A stretch of 64,000 nt of DNA from Halobacillus sp. Marseille-Q1614 (GCF_902809865.1 NZ_CADDWH010000001.1:868001-932000), one strand, 5' to 3'; positions 16,686-26,015 are shown, counted from the stretch's first letter. Program-made: numbers and translations. The notes: a model not told the origin generated them from the letters alone.

Positions 16686-17561
16686 CTATCTCACAGCTTT
16701 TGTTATTTCATCCTCTTTTACTTTCCAGGCTTTCTCAGCTTTTTCCTTAGGACCTAAATGAGTAAAGGCGTGATAACAGTCGTTAAATTTTTCTCTGCGG
16801 ACAGACACACCTGCTTGCTTTAAGTTCTCAATATACTTCTCAGCTTCTAGTGAAAAGGCATCATGTTCCGCAAAAAGGACGACGGTTCTTGGAATACCTT
16901 CTACATCCTCAGCTAAAACCGGGGATACAAACGGGTGTTCAGCCTGTCCGGGTTCAGGGACGTAACATTTGTGAATAAAATGAGCAGCCTGAGGATATTT
17001 CCTGCGCATTGGATCGGCCTCCGGCTTCTCCGTATGAGGCGTAACAAAGTCGAGCATCGGACAGGATAAAACTTGAAGCAGCGGCAGCGGTTCATTGCGC
17101 TCTTTTAACATTAAACAGACGGCAGCTGCAATGTTAGCACCGGAACTCTGCCCGCCAATCATGATTTTTTCTGAATCTATATTCAAGAGATCCCCATGAA
17201 CTCTTATCCACTGATAAATCTCATAGCACTGTTCAATCGGCTGGGGGAAAGGATATTCCGGTGCTTTCGCATAATCAACATTAATAACCGCACATCCTGT
17301 ATGATTCGCAAGCCGGCGGCAGTAGGGATCATCCATTTCCTTACTGTGCATAATGAAGGCGCCTCCGTGTAAGTTAATGTACACAGGGAGTTTCTTATCT
17401 CCTGCTTCAAGCGGATAATAACATGAGATATATGTATCCTTCACGCTTGTTTCAATCAGGATTTCTTTTACTTCCTTTACTTCCTCTGGATGCAACATCG
17501 GCTTTATTACAGCTTTGTTTGGCAATAGACGAAGAATTTTTGCAATTAAATGAGTGAACAT
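16686..17561 (-). CDS. Alpha/beta hydrolase, hormone-sensitive-lipase (HSL) type, 291 aa
   Basis: This is a carboxylesterase of the HSL/family IV type. The oxyanion loop HGGAF starts at residue 65. The nucleophile elbow GQSSG places Ser139 as nucleophile. The acid is in LFAEHDAF and the His in CYHAFTH. No signal peptide is seen; the N-terminal segment is only mildly hydrophobic. The start ATG at 17561 follows AAAGGGG. It is transcribed away from the glycosyltransferase gene. The natural ester is unknown. Confidence 0.85.
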   Translation of the reverse strand: MFTHLIAKILRLLPNKAVIKPMLHPEEVKEVKEILIETSVKDTYISCYYPLEAGDKKLPVYINLHGGAFIMHSKEMDDPYCRRLANHTGCAVINVDYAKAPEYPFPQPIEQCYEIYQWIRVHGDLLNIDSEKIMIGGQSSGANIAAAVCLMLKERNEPLPLLQVLSCPMLDFVTPHTEKPEADPMRRKYPQAAHFIHKCYVPEPGQAEHPFVSPVLAEDVEGIPRTVVLFAEHDAFSLEAEKYIENLKQAGVSVRREKFNDCYHAFTHLGPKEKAEKAWKVKEDEITKAVR

Positions 17562-17677
17562 GGTGATGCCCCTTTTTTAATTACAGGGTACCCTTATTAA
17601 AAGCAAGGTAATCCATCCATCACTCAAGACTATGTACCCGTAAAAAAGGGTAGAGACCTTAAAACGAGGTGAAACCA

Positions 17678-18757
17678 ATGTGGTTTATGTTAACAGCTGT
17701 CGCCGTAACCCTTTTTCTTTTCTGGCACCGGGTATCTTTTCCTAATGTAAAACATACGAGTACGCGTACTTATACAATTATTATCCCGGCTCGAAATGAA
17801 GAAGAGAATTTAAAGAAGCTTCTGTCGTCTCTGACGCCGAATGATGATAAACAGAGAGAGATTATCGTGGTTGATGATGATTCAGATGACCAGACATATG
17901 CAACAGCGGCCCAGCATGGAGTAAGAGTCATAAATAATCCACCGTTACCTGAAGGATGGATGGGGAAATCCTGGGCTTGCTATACCGGAGCTAAAGAAGC
18001 GTCTGGGGAGGTTCTAATGTTCCTCGATGCTGATACATGGTTCTCTCCAAGCGGCCCAACCAAGCTTATTCAATACTTAGAAACGAAAGGAAGAGATGCT
18101 TTAATTACGGTCCATCCTTACCATTACATGTATTCCTTTTGGGAGAAGCTCTCTTCCGTTTTTCATTTAGTTGTTTTTGCCTCCTCCGGAATTACAACGA
18201 TATTTAAAGGGAAAATGGGGGCTCGCGGCGGATTTGGCCCATGTTTAGTCATTGATGCCGATACCTATTGGAAGCTCGGCGGGCATAAAGCCATTCGCCG
18301 TGAAATTGTGGAGCACCTCTCTATGGCAAGACGGGCTCAATCTAAAGGCATAAAAACCTATGCCTTCAGCGGTAAAAATGTAGTGAATATGCGGATGTAT
18401 CCAGCCAGCCTTAAAGCCGTTATCAATGGCTGGTCGAAAAGCTTCGCTTCTGGCGCGAAATCGGCATCCCCGCTGATGACGGCTGCCAATATCGTATGGA
18501 TTACGACCATTGTTTCTTTCCTTACTAATATTTCAAAGGCGGGCTGGTGGAGCTTGGCGGGCTATCTTGCAATTGTCTTGTGGCTGTATCGAATTCTAAA
18601 AGATATTGGAAATTTTAAATGGTATGACGCTTTCCTTTTACCGCTGCATTTTGCATTTTTTGTTTTTTTGTTTGCCTACTCGATTCTTAGGACGTTTTTG
18701 TTCAAACAGTCGACCTGGAAGGGGCGTAATATTACAAAGGCAGGAAAGAGAGGATAA
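17678..18757 (+). CDS. Membrane-anchored family 2 glycosyltransferase, CrtQ-like, 359 aa
   Basis: An N-terminal membrane helix is followed by a GT-A domain: TIIIPARNEEENLKKLLSSL, the nucleotide-site IIVVDDDSDD, LPEGWMGKSWAC, and the DXD metal motif FLDADTW. GGHKAIRREIVEHL is the acceptor-side motif, and two or three C-terminal membrane helices end the protein. The GWMGKSWA and C-terminal layout resemble 4,4'-diaponeurosporenoate glycosyltransferase (CrtQ), which glycosylates carotenoid acids in pigmented Bacillales. No other carotenoid gene is nearby, so the substrate is inferred. ATG 17678 follows CGAGGTG; the GTG at 17669 overlaps that site. Confidence 0.75.
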   Translation: MWFMLTAVAVTLFLFWHRVSFPNVKHTSTRTYTIIIPARNEEENLKKLLSSLTPNDDKQREIIVVDDDSDDQTYATAAQHGVRVINNPPLPEGWMGKSWACYTGAKEASGEVLMFLDADTWFSPSGPTKLIQYLETKGRDALITVHPYHYMYSFWEKLSSVFHLVVFASSGITTIFKGKMGARGGFGPCLVIDADTYWKLGGHKAIRREIVEHLSMARRAQSKGIKTYAFSGKNVVNMRMYPASLKAVINGWSKSFASGAKSASPLMTAANIVWITTIVSFLTNISKAGWWSLAGYLAIVLWLYRILKDIGNFKWYDAFLLPLHFAFFVFLFAYSILRTFLFKQSTWKGRNITKAGKRG

Positions 18758-18764
18758 CAAAAAG

Positions 18765-18796
18765 GCCAGCTTTCCTATAAAGGAAGGCTGGCTCTT
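18765..18796. terminator. Bidirectional terminator between convergent genes
   Basis: GCCAGC-TTTCCT pairs with AGGAA-GGCTGGC across an ATAA loop. It separates the glycosyltransferase gene from the convergent aminopeptidase gene. Confidence 0.75.
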
Positions 18797-18800
18797 ACTA

Positions 18801-20174
18801 TTATAGTGGACGATCATCAAATTCATAGTGAACGGGACCTGGAGCAACAGCCGCATTTTCTAAAGCCGGTGTATCAGGTCTTGCCACTTGATAGACAGCA
18901 GAGCCGACGATTTCCGTAACCTCTGTCAGTTTTTCTTTGCTAATTTTATCGATGGTATCCTCCGGAGAATGATACCATGGCTCGAGTGGAGCATGAATAA
19001 ACAAAGCAGCAGGGATTCCGCGCTCAAAGAATGGAACGTGGTCACTGCGTCCGAGCTGGCCATACTCTACGACTTCAGCTACCCTTGCTCCTGCTGAGGC
19101 GCCAAGGTCTGTTACGAGATTTTTATTTCCATCTGGTGTGAACATGATAAGATCACCGGCATCGCGGCTGCCGATCATATCCATTTGAAAGTGGGCGGCC
19201 ATCCGGTCGACTTCGCTTTCACTTAATGTACTTGCATAGTGATATGATCCAACAAGACCTTTTTCTTCAGCTCCAAATGTCATAAATCGTAATTCCGTAT
19301 CTGAAGGAGTTTTAGCCATAATTTCAGCCAGCTCTAAAACCCCGGAGACGCCCGATGCATCATCATTAGCTCCAGGACCTCCGGCAACGGAGTCATGGTG
19401 GGCCCCTATAGTGATAATTTGTCCGGTATCTTTATTCTTGTGAGGTTTCTTAGTGGCAATGACATTATAGGATGTTTTATCAATTGTACCTGCCCCTTTC
19501 ACTGTAAGGTTTGCAATAATGTCTTCAGACTTAAGCTTTTCCACGATTGACAGGCCGGATTCACGGTCGATAGCCACAGCAGGTATATCCTGTCCTTCAT
19601 ATGTATAGCCAAATCCATTACCTTGTTGTCCTTCTCCGTTAAACATAATCACTCCAACGGCACCTTTATCTAATACATTTTCTAACTTGTCATAAAAAGG
19701 GATAGAACCTCTTTCAATTAAAGCAATTTTTCCATTCATGGAATCTGGAACTTCTTCAGGTGTGGCCAAACCGACATATTCCAGCGGTGCTTCAACAGTT
19801 CCATTCACTGAACCGTTAAAAGTTCGCACATCACCGGAAAAGTTAGAACTGTTGATAGCTATGGAAGCCGTACCGCCATCCCAAGCTTGAAAGGTGAAAG
19901 GCTGGAGTTCCGTATCATAGCCGTAGCTTTCAAATTCACCTTTAATGTACTGTACAGCATTATACTCTCCCTGTGTTCCTGCTTCACGAGGTGTTTGAGA
20001 AAGCAGTGCCACACGGTCATATAAACGCTCGGGGCTGATTTTCTTAATGACTTTGTTGTCAAAAGCATGGTCCGCATTTTGGCTGGGTGCAGGTGGATCA
20101 GCCAGGACGGCGGATGGTGCGGAGCTCAAAGCTAATCCTGCTGCCAACATCATTGTAATCGCTTTCTTAGACAT
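18801..20174 (-). CDS. Secreted M28 family zinc aminopeptidase with PA domain, 457 aa
   Basis: A Sec signal peptide (MSKKAITMMLAAGLALSSAP, cleavage near ALA of VLADPP) directs export. A protease-associated (PA) domain occupies about 110-225. The M28 catalytic domain follows, with zinc and catalytic residues in GAHHDSVAGGPGANDDASG, FGAEEKGLVGS, QMDMIG and WYHSPEDT. The family removes N-terminal residues from peptides outside the cell; B. subtilis YwaD is the nearest known relative in layout. The start ATG at 20174 is followed by a normal signal sequence and preceded by AGGAGGAA. It is a monocistronic unit. Confidence 0.88.
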   Translation of the reverse strand: MSKKAITMMLAAGLALSSAPSAVLADPPAPSQNADHAFDNKVIKKISPERLYDRVALLSQTPREAGTQGEYNAVQYIKGEFESYGYDTELQPFTFQAWDGGTASIAINSSNFSGDVRTFNGSVNGTVEAPLEYVGLATPEEVPDSMNGKIALIERGSIPFYDKLENVLDKGAVGVIMFNGEGQQGNGFGYTYEGQDIPAVAIDRESGLSIVEKLKSEDIIANLTVKGAGTIDKTSYNVIATKKPHKNKDTGQIITIGAHHDSVAGGPGANDDASGVSGVLELAEIMAKTPSDTELRFMTFGAEEKGLVGSYHYASTLSESEVDRMAAHFQMDMIGSRDAGDLIMFTPDGNKNLVTDLGASAGARVAEVVEYGQLGRSDHVPFFERGIPAALFIHAPLEPWYHSPEDTIDKISKEKLTEVTEIVGSAVYQVARPDTPALENAAVAPGPVHYEFDDRPL

Positions 20175-20769
20175 CCATATTCCTCCTTAATGTTTTGAAG
20201 TTGCTTCCATATTATACTATATTATGGAAAATTAAGATTTCAGGAACGTGATAAAGTAAGAGAGGGGGCGGGTGCTTTTTACCTATATTGAATTGTAAAT
20301 ACATGAAGAGATATGTCGAAAATGTAGTGATTATTGTCTGATGCTCTTTAAGCAGCAGACAGGGGGAAGAGAGTAAGGGGACGGAGATGGGATAAAAGGT
20401 TCGTTTTAAAGCAAAAAGGTATACCCTTACTATAATAGGAAGGTAGACCAATATTTCAGATAGGCTGCAGTTCTACAGCTTTAATCTTTTCAATATGTAC
20501 GGAAAACAACCTTGAATGTTACAGAGTCAAGGTTGTCACCCCAGTAATCTTCATAGCTGTTTAGTGCGACTTTTTCGCCTTAATCAGTGAGCACAGTTAT
20601 AAGATTGGAAGGAGAGAGGTTTAAATTATTGCTCGGGAAATAGTAAGGTAATGAAAATTAACTATATTATATGGAATTTTTTTAGAGGTTCGTGTATTTT
20701 GAATATAATAGTAAGTTTTATTATTCAAACATCTCAGCCGATGAAAAATTATTATTAGAGGGTGTATTA
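20175..20769. other. Intergenic region between aminopeptidase and EAL genes
   Basis: The left end carries the minus-strand aminopeptidase promoter, with an A+T-rich TATAAT-like cluster near 20210-20225. A 10-base-pair hairpin (20506-20536) lies in the middle without a T run. The right end leads into the EAL gene. No further gene is supported. Confidence 0.45.
20506..20536. other. Unexplained 10-bp hairpin
   Basis: ACAACCTTGA pairs perfectly with TCAAGGTTGT over an 11-base loop. No T run follows, so it is not a standard terminator. Its role is unknown. Confidence 0.4.
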
Positions 20770-21483
20770 ATGGCTTCCATAGACAAACTATTATCCGACA
20801 GGTCGTTCTCTCACCATTTTCAGCCGATTTTTAATTTGTTTACTTGGAAGAAAGCAGGGTATGAAGTGTTGTTAAGAACCGAGGATCCTTCTAGTCCCGA
20901 AGAAGTTTTCCAAGAGGCCAGATTAGAAGGAAGACTTTATGAACTAGATACTCTATCGATAATGAAAGCAGTGAAATATTACAGTTATGAGGGTTATACC
21001 TCTACAGATGGGCTGTTATTTTTTAATATTTACCCTTCCACCATAATCAACAACTCCTTTTATCCCTTTATAAAAAAACTGACGAAAGATTATCCATCGT
21101 ATCAATTGATATTAGAATTAAGTGAATCAGAACTTATTAATGATTACACAGATTTCAATAAAAAGCTTGAACCGATTAGAGCGCTGGGCATTAGGGTTGC
21201 CATTGATTGTTTTGGAAAGCGTTATTCTGCAATGGAGCGGCTGGTAGAGCTAAATCCTGACTTCCTTAAGCTGGATAAGTTCTTGACAAGCGGATTGGAC
21301 CTTTCGAAAGAGAAGCAGTTTATTGTTGAAGGCATCAATAACTATTGTAATGAATTCGGGGCCCAATTAATTGTTAAAGGTGTTGAAAAACCGAATGAAC
21401 TGGCTATTGCCAAATACTTAGGTGTACCCATGGCCCAAGGATATGTGCTGGCTCCGCCGGAACTGATAAAAAAAGAACTTTAA
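20770..21483 (+). CDS. Degenerate EAL domain protein, 237 aa
   Basis: A stand-alone EAL fold (cyclic-di-GMP phosphodiesterase family). ATG 20770 is preferred, with AGAGGGTG upstream; the frame is open further to 20692. The motifs align but several metal or catalytic positions are altered. EVLLR stands for EA/VLxR, FNIYPS keeps the Asn, and ELSESE keeps the Glu. DCFGKRYS replaces DDFGxGxS, so the second Asp is Cys, and VKGVEK replaces xEGVET, so Glu is Lys. LKLDK and QGYVLAPP are kept. Loss of these residues predicts a c-di-GMP sensor or protein-binding module rather than an enzyme. No partner domain is attached. Confidence 0.75.
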   Translation: MASIDKLLSDRSFSHHFQPIFNLFTWKKAGYEVLLRTEDPSSPEEVFQEARLEGRLYELDTLSIMKAVKYYSYEGYTSTDGLLFFNIYPSTIINNSFYPFIKKLTKDYPSYQLILELSESELINDYTDFNKKLEPIRALGIRVAIDCFGKRYSAMERLVELNPDFLKLDKFLTSGLDLSKEKQFIVEGINNYCNEFGAQLIVKGVEKPNELAIAKYLGVPMAQGYVLAPPELIKKEL

Positions 21484-21508
21484 AAAACACGCCCTCAGCG
21501 TGTTTTTT
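21482..21508. terminator. Bidirectional terminator between EAL and uppP genes
   Basis: AAAAAACACGC pairs perfectly with GCGTGTTTTTT over a CCTCA loop. It serves both convergent genes. Confidence 0.88.
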
Positions 21509-22335
21509 CAATTTATATAGACAATATAAACAGCTGCGGCCAACAGTAAACGGTAAATCGCAAAAGGAAAAAGCTTTACTTTTTCTATAATTTTTAAAAA
21601 GAAACGAATGGAAAGTAACGCAAACAGGAAGGCTGTTATAAACCCTGCTGCAAAATAAGGGAAAGCTTCAAAACTAAAGTATGACCAGTTTTTGATCAAT
21701 GAAAGAACGCTGGCACCGAACATGATCGGAACGGCCATTATAAAGGTAAAGTCTGCAGCTGCCCGGTAGTTCATACCGAGCAGCACTCCGCCCGAAATAG
21801 TCGCCCCTGATCGAGAGAACCCGGGCCATAGGGCGAAACACTGAATGAGGCCGACCATAAACGCCTGCTTATATGTGATATCGTCAACAGTAGGAGAAGC
21901 AGGTGTCTTCCACCTTAATCTATCTGCTGCAATCATCAAAAATGAACCTAGAACAAGACCGATCATTACGGTTTCCGCTGAAAATAAATGCTCGTCTATG
22001 AAATCTTCAAACGTAAAGCCGAGAACAACTGCCGGAAGCAGTCCCACGACAATATGAATGATCTTTAACTGTTTCACAGGACGAGGTTCATAGCTTGCAA
22101 AAGAATTAATCAAATTCCGGAAACGGTCCTTAAAAACAAATACGACGGCACAGATGGAACCAAGCTGAATCACCACTTTAAATGTGTTCGCTACATGCTC
22201 GGTTAAAAAACTGCTGGAATGAAGCCACAAATCATCTACAATGATCATATGGCCGGTAGAAGATATCGGAGCAAATTCCGTTAATCCTTCGACCATTCCG
22301 AGGATAATGACTTTAATTAAATGTACGATCTCCAT
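21508..22335 (-). CDS. uppP: Undecaprenyl-diphosphatase UppP (BacA family), 275 aa
   Basis: This membrane phosphatase recycles undecaprenyl diphosphate to the monophosphate carrier used for cell-wall polymers, and overproduction confers bacitracin resistance in relatives. The catalytic motifs are EGLTEFAPISSTGHM near residues 16-30 and GFSRSGATISGG near 170-180. Seven to eight membrane helices are predicted, and length is normal. ATG 22335 follows AGAAGGGGCA. It is monocistronic. FAPISSTGH replaces the commoner FLPISSTGH, a mild change. Confidence 0.93.
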   Translation of the reverse strand: MEIVHLIKVIILGMVEGLTEFAPISSTGHMIIVDDLWLHSSSFLTEHVANTFKVVIQLGSICAVVFVFKDRFRNLINSFASYEPRPVKQLKIIHIVVGLLPAVVLGFTFEDFIDEHLFSAETVMIGLVLGSFLMIAADRLRWKTPASPTVDDITYKQAFMVGLIQCFALWPGFSRSGATISGGVLLGMNYRAAADFTFIMAVPIMFGASVLSLIKNWSYFSFEAFPYFAAGFITAFLFALLSIRFFLKIIEKVKLFPFAIYRLLLAAAVYIVYIN

Positions 22336-22545
22336 GAATAATGCCCCTTCTTTTGCAGATAAAATCAGGCTGTCCTATGATATATTCATAAAAAAAAATT
22401 TTTATTCTTATAATATACGCCCGGATTTCCTTTAAGTGGATAGAGCAATTTACCTATTTAACGCGTGAGAGGTCACGGAGATCCCTGTGTTATAATATAA
22501 GGCATAATAAAAATGAAGTACATAGTAATAAGCATAAATAAAAGA

Positions 22546-22569
22546 GAGGCGCCATTTAAAAGACGCCTC
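22546..22569. repeat. Hairpin GAGGCG..CGCCTC, left copy
   Basis: GAGGCGCC-ATTTAAAA-GACGCCTC nearly repeats the hairpin at 23075-23098. The pair brackets the composite repeat like a duplicated target or paired terminators. Confidence 0.55.
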
Positions 22570-22574
22570 AGGCT

Positions 22575-22600
22575 GTCGAGAAGGTCTCAACAGTTTTTTC
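22575..22600 (+). terminator. Rho-independent terminator inside the composite repeat
   Basis: CTGT-C-GAGA pairs with TCTC-A-ACAG and is followed by six T. It would stop transcription entering the repeat from the left. Confidence 0.6.
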
Positions 22601-22639
22601 TAATAGAGTTTCCTGTTAAAGCCTAGCGTGGCAGGCAGG

Positions 22640-22775
22640 ATTCCATTGGCCATAAAAGGGGACGAATGGGCTGGGAACCATCTCGCTTTCCACGAGGAAG
22701 ACGGCAAGCCTTGCACATCCCTAAAGTAGTCTCGCTTGTTCCCTTCCCATTACAAGAAAAAGGTGAATGGAATCC
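22640..22775 (-). repeat. Bacillaceae-type dispersed repeat, shorter copy, minus orientation
   Basis: Read on the minus strand it shows GGGAA-N5-GAGACT.CT..GGGA, then TGGAAAGCGA, then TTCCC, in the same order as the plus-strand copy at 22890-23030. The TGGAAAGCGA core and GAGACT..CT words are hallmarks of an abundant intergenic repeat in Bacillaceae genomes. Confidence 0.6.
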
Positions 22776-22889
22776 TCCTCATGCGAGAAGAGGAATCAGC
22801 TGACCTTTCACCCGGTACCCTGCATCCTTAAGAGTGTAGACACCGGGAAGAGAGCTAATAGAACGGGAGAGAAAAACTTATGAGGATAG

Positions 22890-23030
22890 GGGTGAAGGGA
22901 AACGGTGAGACTCCTATGGGAGGAACGTACAGGGTGAGACCCCTAAAAGGCGAAGCCTTAAGGAAGCTCACCGTACGCCCATGGAAAGCGATCCGTTTCC
23001 CGGAGCCCTTCGCTGCATCTTATCCTTCGA
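22890..23030 (+). repeat. Bacillaceae-type dispersed repeat, longer copy, plus orientation
   Basis: GGGAAACGGTGAGACTCCTA, GGTGAGACCCCTAAAAGGCG, CTCACCGTACGCCCATGGAA and AGCGATCCGTTTCCCGG mark this copy. Its own arms can fold back on each other. It is inverted relative to the copy at 22640-22775. No protein is encoded. Confidence 0.65.
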
Positions 23031-23074
23031 AAGGAAGTCGGTCGTTTATAAAGCACGAGGTTTCTCTACAAGCT

Positions 23075-23098
23075 GAGGCGTCATATAAAAGACGCCTC
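23075..23098. repeat. Hairpin GAGGCGTC..GACGCCTC, right copy
   Basis: GAGGCGTC pairs perfectly with GACGCCTC over ATATAAAA. It matches the hairpin at 22546-22569 and closes the composite repeat on the right. Confidence 0.6.
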
Positions 23099-23261
23099 TT
23101 CAATATTATTTTTTCATAAGGGGAGGAATGCTTATATTATTCGCTGCCCGCCAACGGTTAGGGGATTTTAGAATTGTTTTTTCCAAAACGTACCTGTTTT
23201 AAAAGTATTGGTTTTGGTTAATAATGATTGGATGGACTTTTATATGCAGGAAGGGTGTCTT

Positions 23262-24242
23262 ATGGATAAACAAAATGGAGAGGTTGTATTATTTCCTAAA
23301 TGGAAAACAACCCTTGAAAACGTTGGGTTTAACGCTGTTAAAGAAAAACGTTATACAGACGCTGTGGAAAGTTTTACGACATTATTGAATCACAAGGTTG
23401 CTTCTCATGAGGTAATCACCGCATTATTAATGAGTTTAATAGAGCTGGGTCAGTATGAAAAAGCCGAAGATCTATGTCAAACTCAAATGAAGAATGAAGA
23501 AGAGCATTACTATGAGTATTTACATATATATATAACGATTCTTTTTCAGGATAATCGGTATCAGGAGTTAATTGACTTATTAGATGAAGTATTTGAAACA
23601 GAAGATATGCCTCATCAGAACCGTACACAGCTTTGGCAGATGTATGAAGTCAGTAAAAAGCTTTTAATGGATGTTTATAAGGAAGAAAGCGACCAGCTGT
23701 CCGCAGATTTTGAAGAAGCCATAAGAAAAAATGAACTACATAAGCAATGGGCGGCTATTACTCAGTTGAAAAAGCAGCCTTTGCCATCGAATCTTACTTT
23801 CTATAAAGAACTGTTAGCCGAAGAAAAGGTTCACCCTATGATTAAAACGGGGATTATGATGTGGTTTAGAGATAGGGAGCTTTCGGATACAATCATAGTT
23901 CGTAAATTTGGCAGGGAGCTTGAGATTGTGCCAAAGCAGCTGAATTCTTTTCAATCGGATTACATTATTCAGCAGATTCAAATGAGGCTTGGGGCTATTG
24001 AACAAGACAATCCCACGATGTATGAAATGGTTCAGCGCCTGTTGGAACATTATTGTTTTGTGCGTTATCCGTTATATCCTACGGAGCTTGAGGTGGAGGC
24101 GATTGTGGAAGCTCTCAAACAGCTTGGGCATGAGTACTTACAGCTTCCTTATCAGAAGAAAACAGAAGATGAACGTGTTCAAAAATATAAAGAAGAAATC
24201 GAACTGTGCGAGCAGCACTATATGATACTGGTCGGTGAATAA
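23262..24242 (+). CDS. ysoA: TPR-repeat protein YsoA-like, 326 aa
   Basis: ATG 23262 is chosen since AGGAAGGGTG lies just upstream; the frame is open to 23208 without a better site. The protein is acidic and helical. TPR-like repeats are visible in the first half (KEKRYTDAVESFTTLLNHK, ELGQYEKAEDLCQTQ, QDNRYQELIDLLDEVFE), followed by a helical domain with DELAEE-type charge patterns. Position directly upstream of tig matches B. subtilis ysoA. The role is unknown; TPRs usually mount protein contacts. No membrane segment is seen. Confidence 0.75.
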   Translation: MDKQNGEVVLFPKWKTTLENVGFNAVKEKRYTDAVESFTTLLNHKVASHEVITALLMSLIELGQYEKAEDLCQTQMKNEEEHYYEYLHIYITILFQDNRYQELIDLLDEVFETEDMPHQNRTQLWQMYEVSKKLLMDVYKEESDQLSADFEEAIRKNELHKQWAAITQLKKQPLPSNLTFYKELLAEEKVHPMIKTGIMMWFRDRELSDTIIVRKFGRELEIVPKQLNSFQSDYIIQQIQMRLGAIEQDNPTMYEMVQRLLEHYCFVRYPLYPTELEVEAIVEALKQLGHEYLQLPYQKKTEDERVQKYKEEIELCEQHYMILVGE

Positions 24243-24277
24243 ATCATAACCTCAGAGTTCTGAGTCTAGTACAATTG

Positions 24278-24305
24278 TTGAAAGCACAAAACTTTATGTT
24301 ATAAT
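24278..24305 (+). promoter_or_regulatory. Sigma-A promoter of tig
   Basis: TTGAAA at 24278-24283 and TATAAT at 24300-24305, with a 16-base spacer, precede tig by about 100 bases. A short hairpin (ATGATGA-TCG-TCATCAT, 24354-24370) lies in the leader. Confidence 0.6.
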
Positions 24306-24406
24306 ATAGTGGTTGCAAAAAAGATTCGTGTATCAATAGTATCATAGAATCAGATGATGATCGTCATCATGGCGAAGAGGAAAATAGATGTTGGAGGGAA
24401 TTTTTT

Positions 24407-25693
24407 ATGTCAGCAAAATGGGAAAAGCAAGAAGGAAATCAGGGTACATTAACAGTTGAAGTGCCTGTAGAAGATTTCAACAAAGCCTTAGATGAGGCAT
24501 TCAAGAAAGTTTCAAAGCAGGTGCAAGTACCTGGATTCCGTAAAGGTAAAGTACCACGCAAATTGTTTGAACAGCGTTTTGGAGTAGAGTCTCTTTATCA
24601 GGATGCGATTGATATCGTGCTTCCTAAAGCATACTCAGATGCTGTTGAAGAAACTGGAATCGAGCCGGTTGATCGTCCAGAAGTTGACGTTCAGCAAATC
24701 GAAAAAGGCCAGCCGCTTGTATTCACTGCAGAAGTAACGGTTAAACCTGAAGTGAAGCTTGGCGACTACAAAGGTTTAACTTATGAAGAGCAAAGCACTG
24801 AAGTAACAGATGAAGATGTTGAAAATGAACTTACACAGCAGCAGGAGCGCCAGGCTGAACTTGTTGTGAAAGAAGAAGGCGCCGTTGAAGAAGGAGACAC
24901 AGTTGTTATGGACTTCGAAGGTTTCGTTGATGGCGAAGCATTTGAAGGTGGACAAGCAGAAAACTACTCTCTTGAAATCGGATCTGGTTCATTTATTCCT
25001 GGCTTCGAAGAACAGTTAGTAGGTAAGCAGTCAGGTGAAGAAGCTGAGGTTGAAGTTACTTTCCCTGAAGAATACCATGCAGAAGATCTTGCGGGTAAAG
25101 CAGCTACATTTAAAGTGAAAATTCACGAAATTAAAGCAAAAGAACTTCCAGAGCTAGATGATGAGTTTGCTAAAGATGTAGATGAAGAAGTCGAATCTTT
25201 AGACGAGCTTAAGAAGAAAACTCGCGAGCGCCTGGAAGAGCAGAAGAAAACAGACGCTGAAAACCAGAAACGTGACACTCTAGTTCAAAAAGCCAGCGAA
25301 AATGCAGAGGTTGAGATCCCACAGGCTATGATTGATACTGAGCTTGACCGCATGGTTAGTGAATTTGAACAGCGCCTGCAAATGCAAGGCATGACAAAAG
25401 ACATGTACTTCCAGTTCACTGGCCAGGACGAAGATGCACTTCGTGAGCAAATGAATGAAGATGCAGGCAAGCGAGTGAAGACAAACCTAACACTTGAAGC
25501 AATTGCGCAGGCCGAAAATGTGGAAGCTACAGAAGAGGATGTAAATGCTGAACTAGAAAATATGGCATCTATGTACCAGACAGATGTAGCTCAGCTTACT
25601 CAAATGCTTGGCGGAAACACAGATATGGTGAAAGAAGATCTTAAAGTCCGTAAAGCAATTGATGTCCTAGTAGATAATAGTAAAGCAGAATAA
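24407..25693 (+). CDS. tig: Trigger factor, ribosome-associated chaperone, 428 aa
   Basis: Trigger factor binds ribosomal protein L23 at the exit tunnel and shields nascent chains. The N-terminal domain holds the ribosome-binding signature [10 protein letters not shown] (residues 44-53). The FKBP-type prolyl isomerase domain covers about 150-245 ([29 protein letters not shown]). The C-terminal chaperone arms are helical and very acidic. Length is normal. The acidity, with many Glu runs, fits a salt-adapted host. ATG 24407 follows TTGGAGGG. A strong terminator closes the gene. Confidence 0.96.
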   Translation: MSAKWEKQEGNQGTLTVEVPVEDFNKALDEAFKKVSKQVQVPGFRKGKVPRKLFEQRFGVESLYQDAIDIVLPKAYSDAVEETGIEPVDRPEVDVQQIEKGQPLVFTAEVTVKPEVKLGDYKGLTYEEQSTEVTDEDVENELTQQQERQAELVVKEEGAVEEGDTVVMDFEGFVDGEAFEGGQAENYSLEIGSGSFIPGFEEQLVGKQSGEEAEVEVTFPEEYHAEDLAGKAATFKVKIHEIKAKELPELDDEFAKDVDEEVESLDELKKKTRERLEEQKKTDAENQKRDTLVQKASENAEVEIPQAMIDTELDRMVSEFEQRLQMQGMTKDMYFQFTGQDEDALREQMNEDAGKRVKTNLTLEAIAQAENVEATEEDVNAELENMASMYQTDVAQLTQMLGGNTDMVKEDLKVRKAIDVLVDNSKAE

Positions 25694-25699
25694 TATAAT

Positions 25700-25747
25700 G
25701 AGAAGACAAGGTGCTAGAGTCGGCCTTGTCTTCTCCTGTATTTTTTA
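25700..25747 (+). terminator. Terminator of tig
   Basis: GAGAAGACAAGG pairs perfectly with CCTTGTCTTCTC over a 12-base loop; a T run follows at 25740-25746. Confidence 0.88.
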
Positions 25748-26015
25748 ACAATACAAGTAAATTATTGAAGACTTTATGAATGAAGGACTCCTATTTTTAC
25801 ATATACTATAGATGTATCTATTGTTTGACTTCTAAGCGATATGTCTACATAATGAGGATGATGTAATAGTAAAAAGCACACCTCTCTAAAGATATTGCTT
25901 TTTTGTTTGTAGTTATTTTGGTATGATGAGCAAAAGAAGTGGGTGCACAGGTTAAGTGCCACGGATAGTTATGTAGTTGCAAACTATTGCGTCATTTTAA
26001 GAAGGGGTGAAAAGA
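25748..26015. other. clpX upstream region
   Basis: No gene is seen. A+T-rich leader DNA precedes clpX. No clear CtsR direct-repeat operator was found, and a promoter could not be placed with confidence. Confidence 0.4.

Larger units (their letters stand above)
22336..23261. other. Large intergenic region holding a composite repeat
   Basis: No protein gene is supported; the open frame at 22880-23119 lies within repeat DNA. Contents in order are the hairpin at 22546-22569, a terminator at 22575-22600, an inverted repeat copy at 22640-22770, a direct copy at 22890-23030, and a second copy of the first hairpin at 23075-23098. The ysoA ribosome binding site comes last. Confidence 0.6.

Noticed and set aside
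22880-23119. 79-codon open frame on the plus strand
   Set aside because: It lies wholly within the dispersed repeat, has no ribosome binding site, and its reading follows the repeat's palindromic arms.
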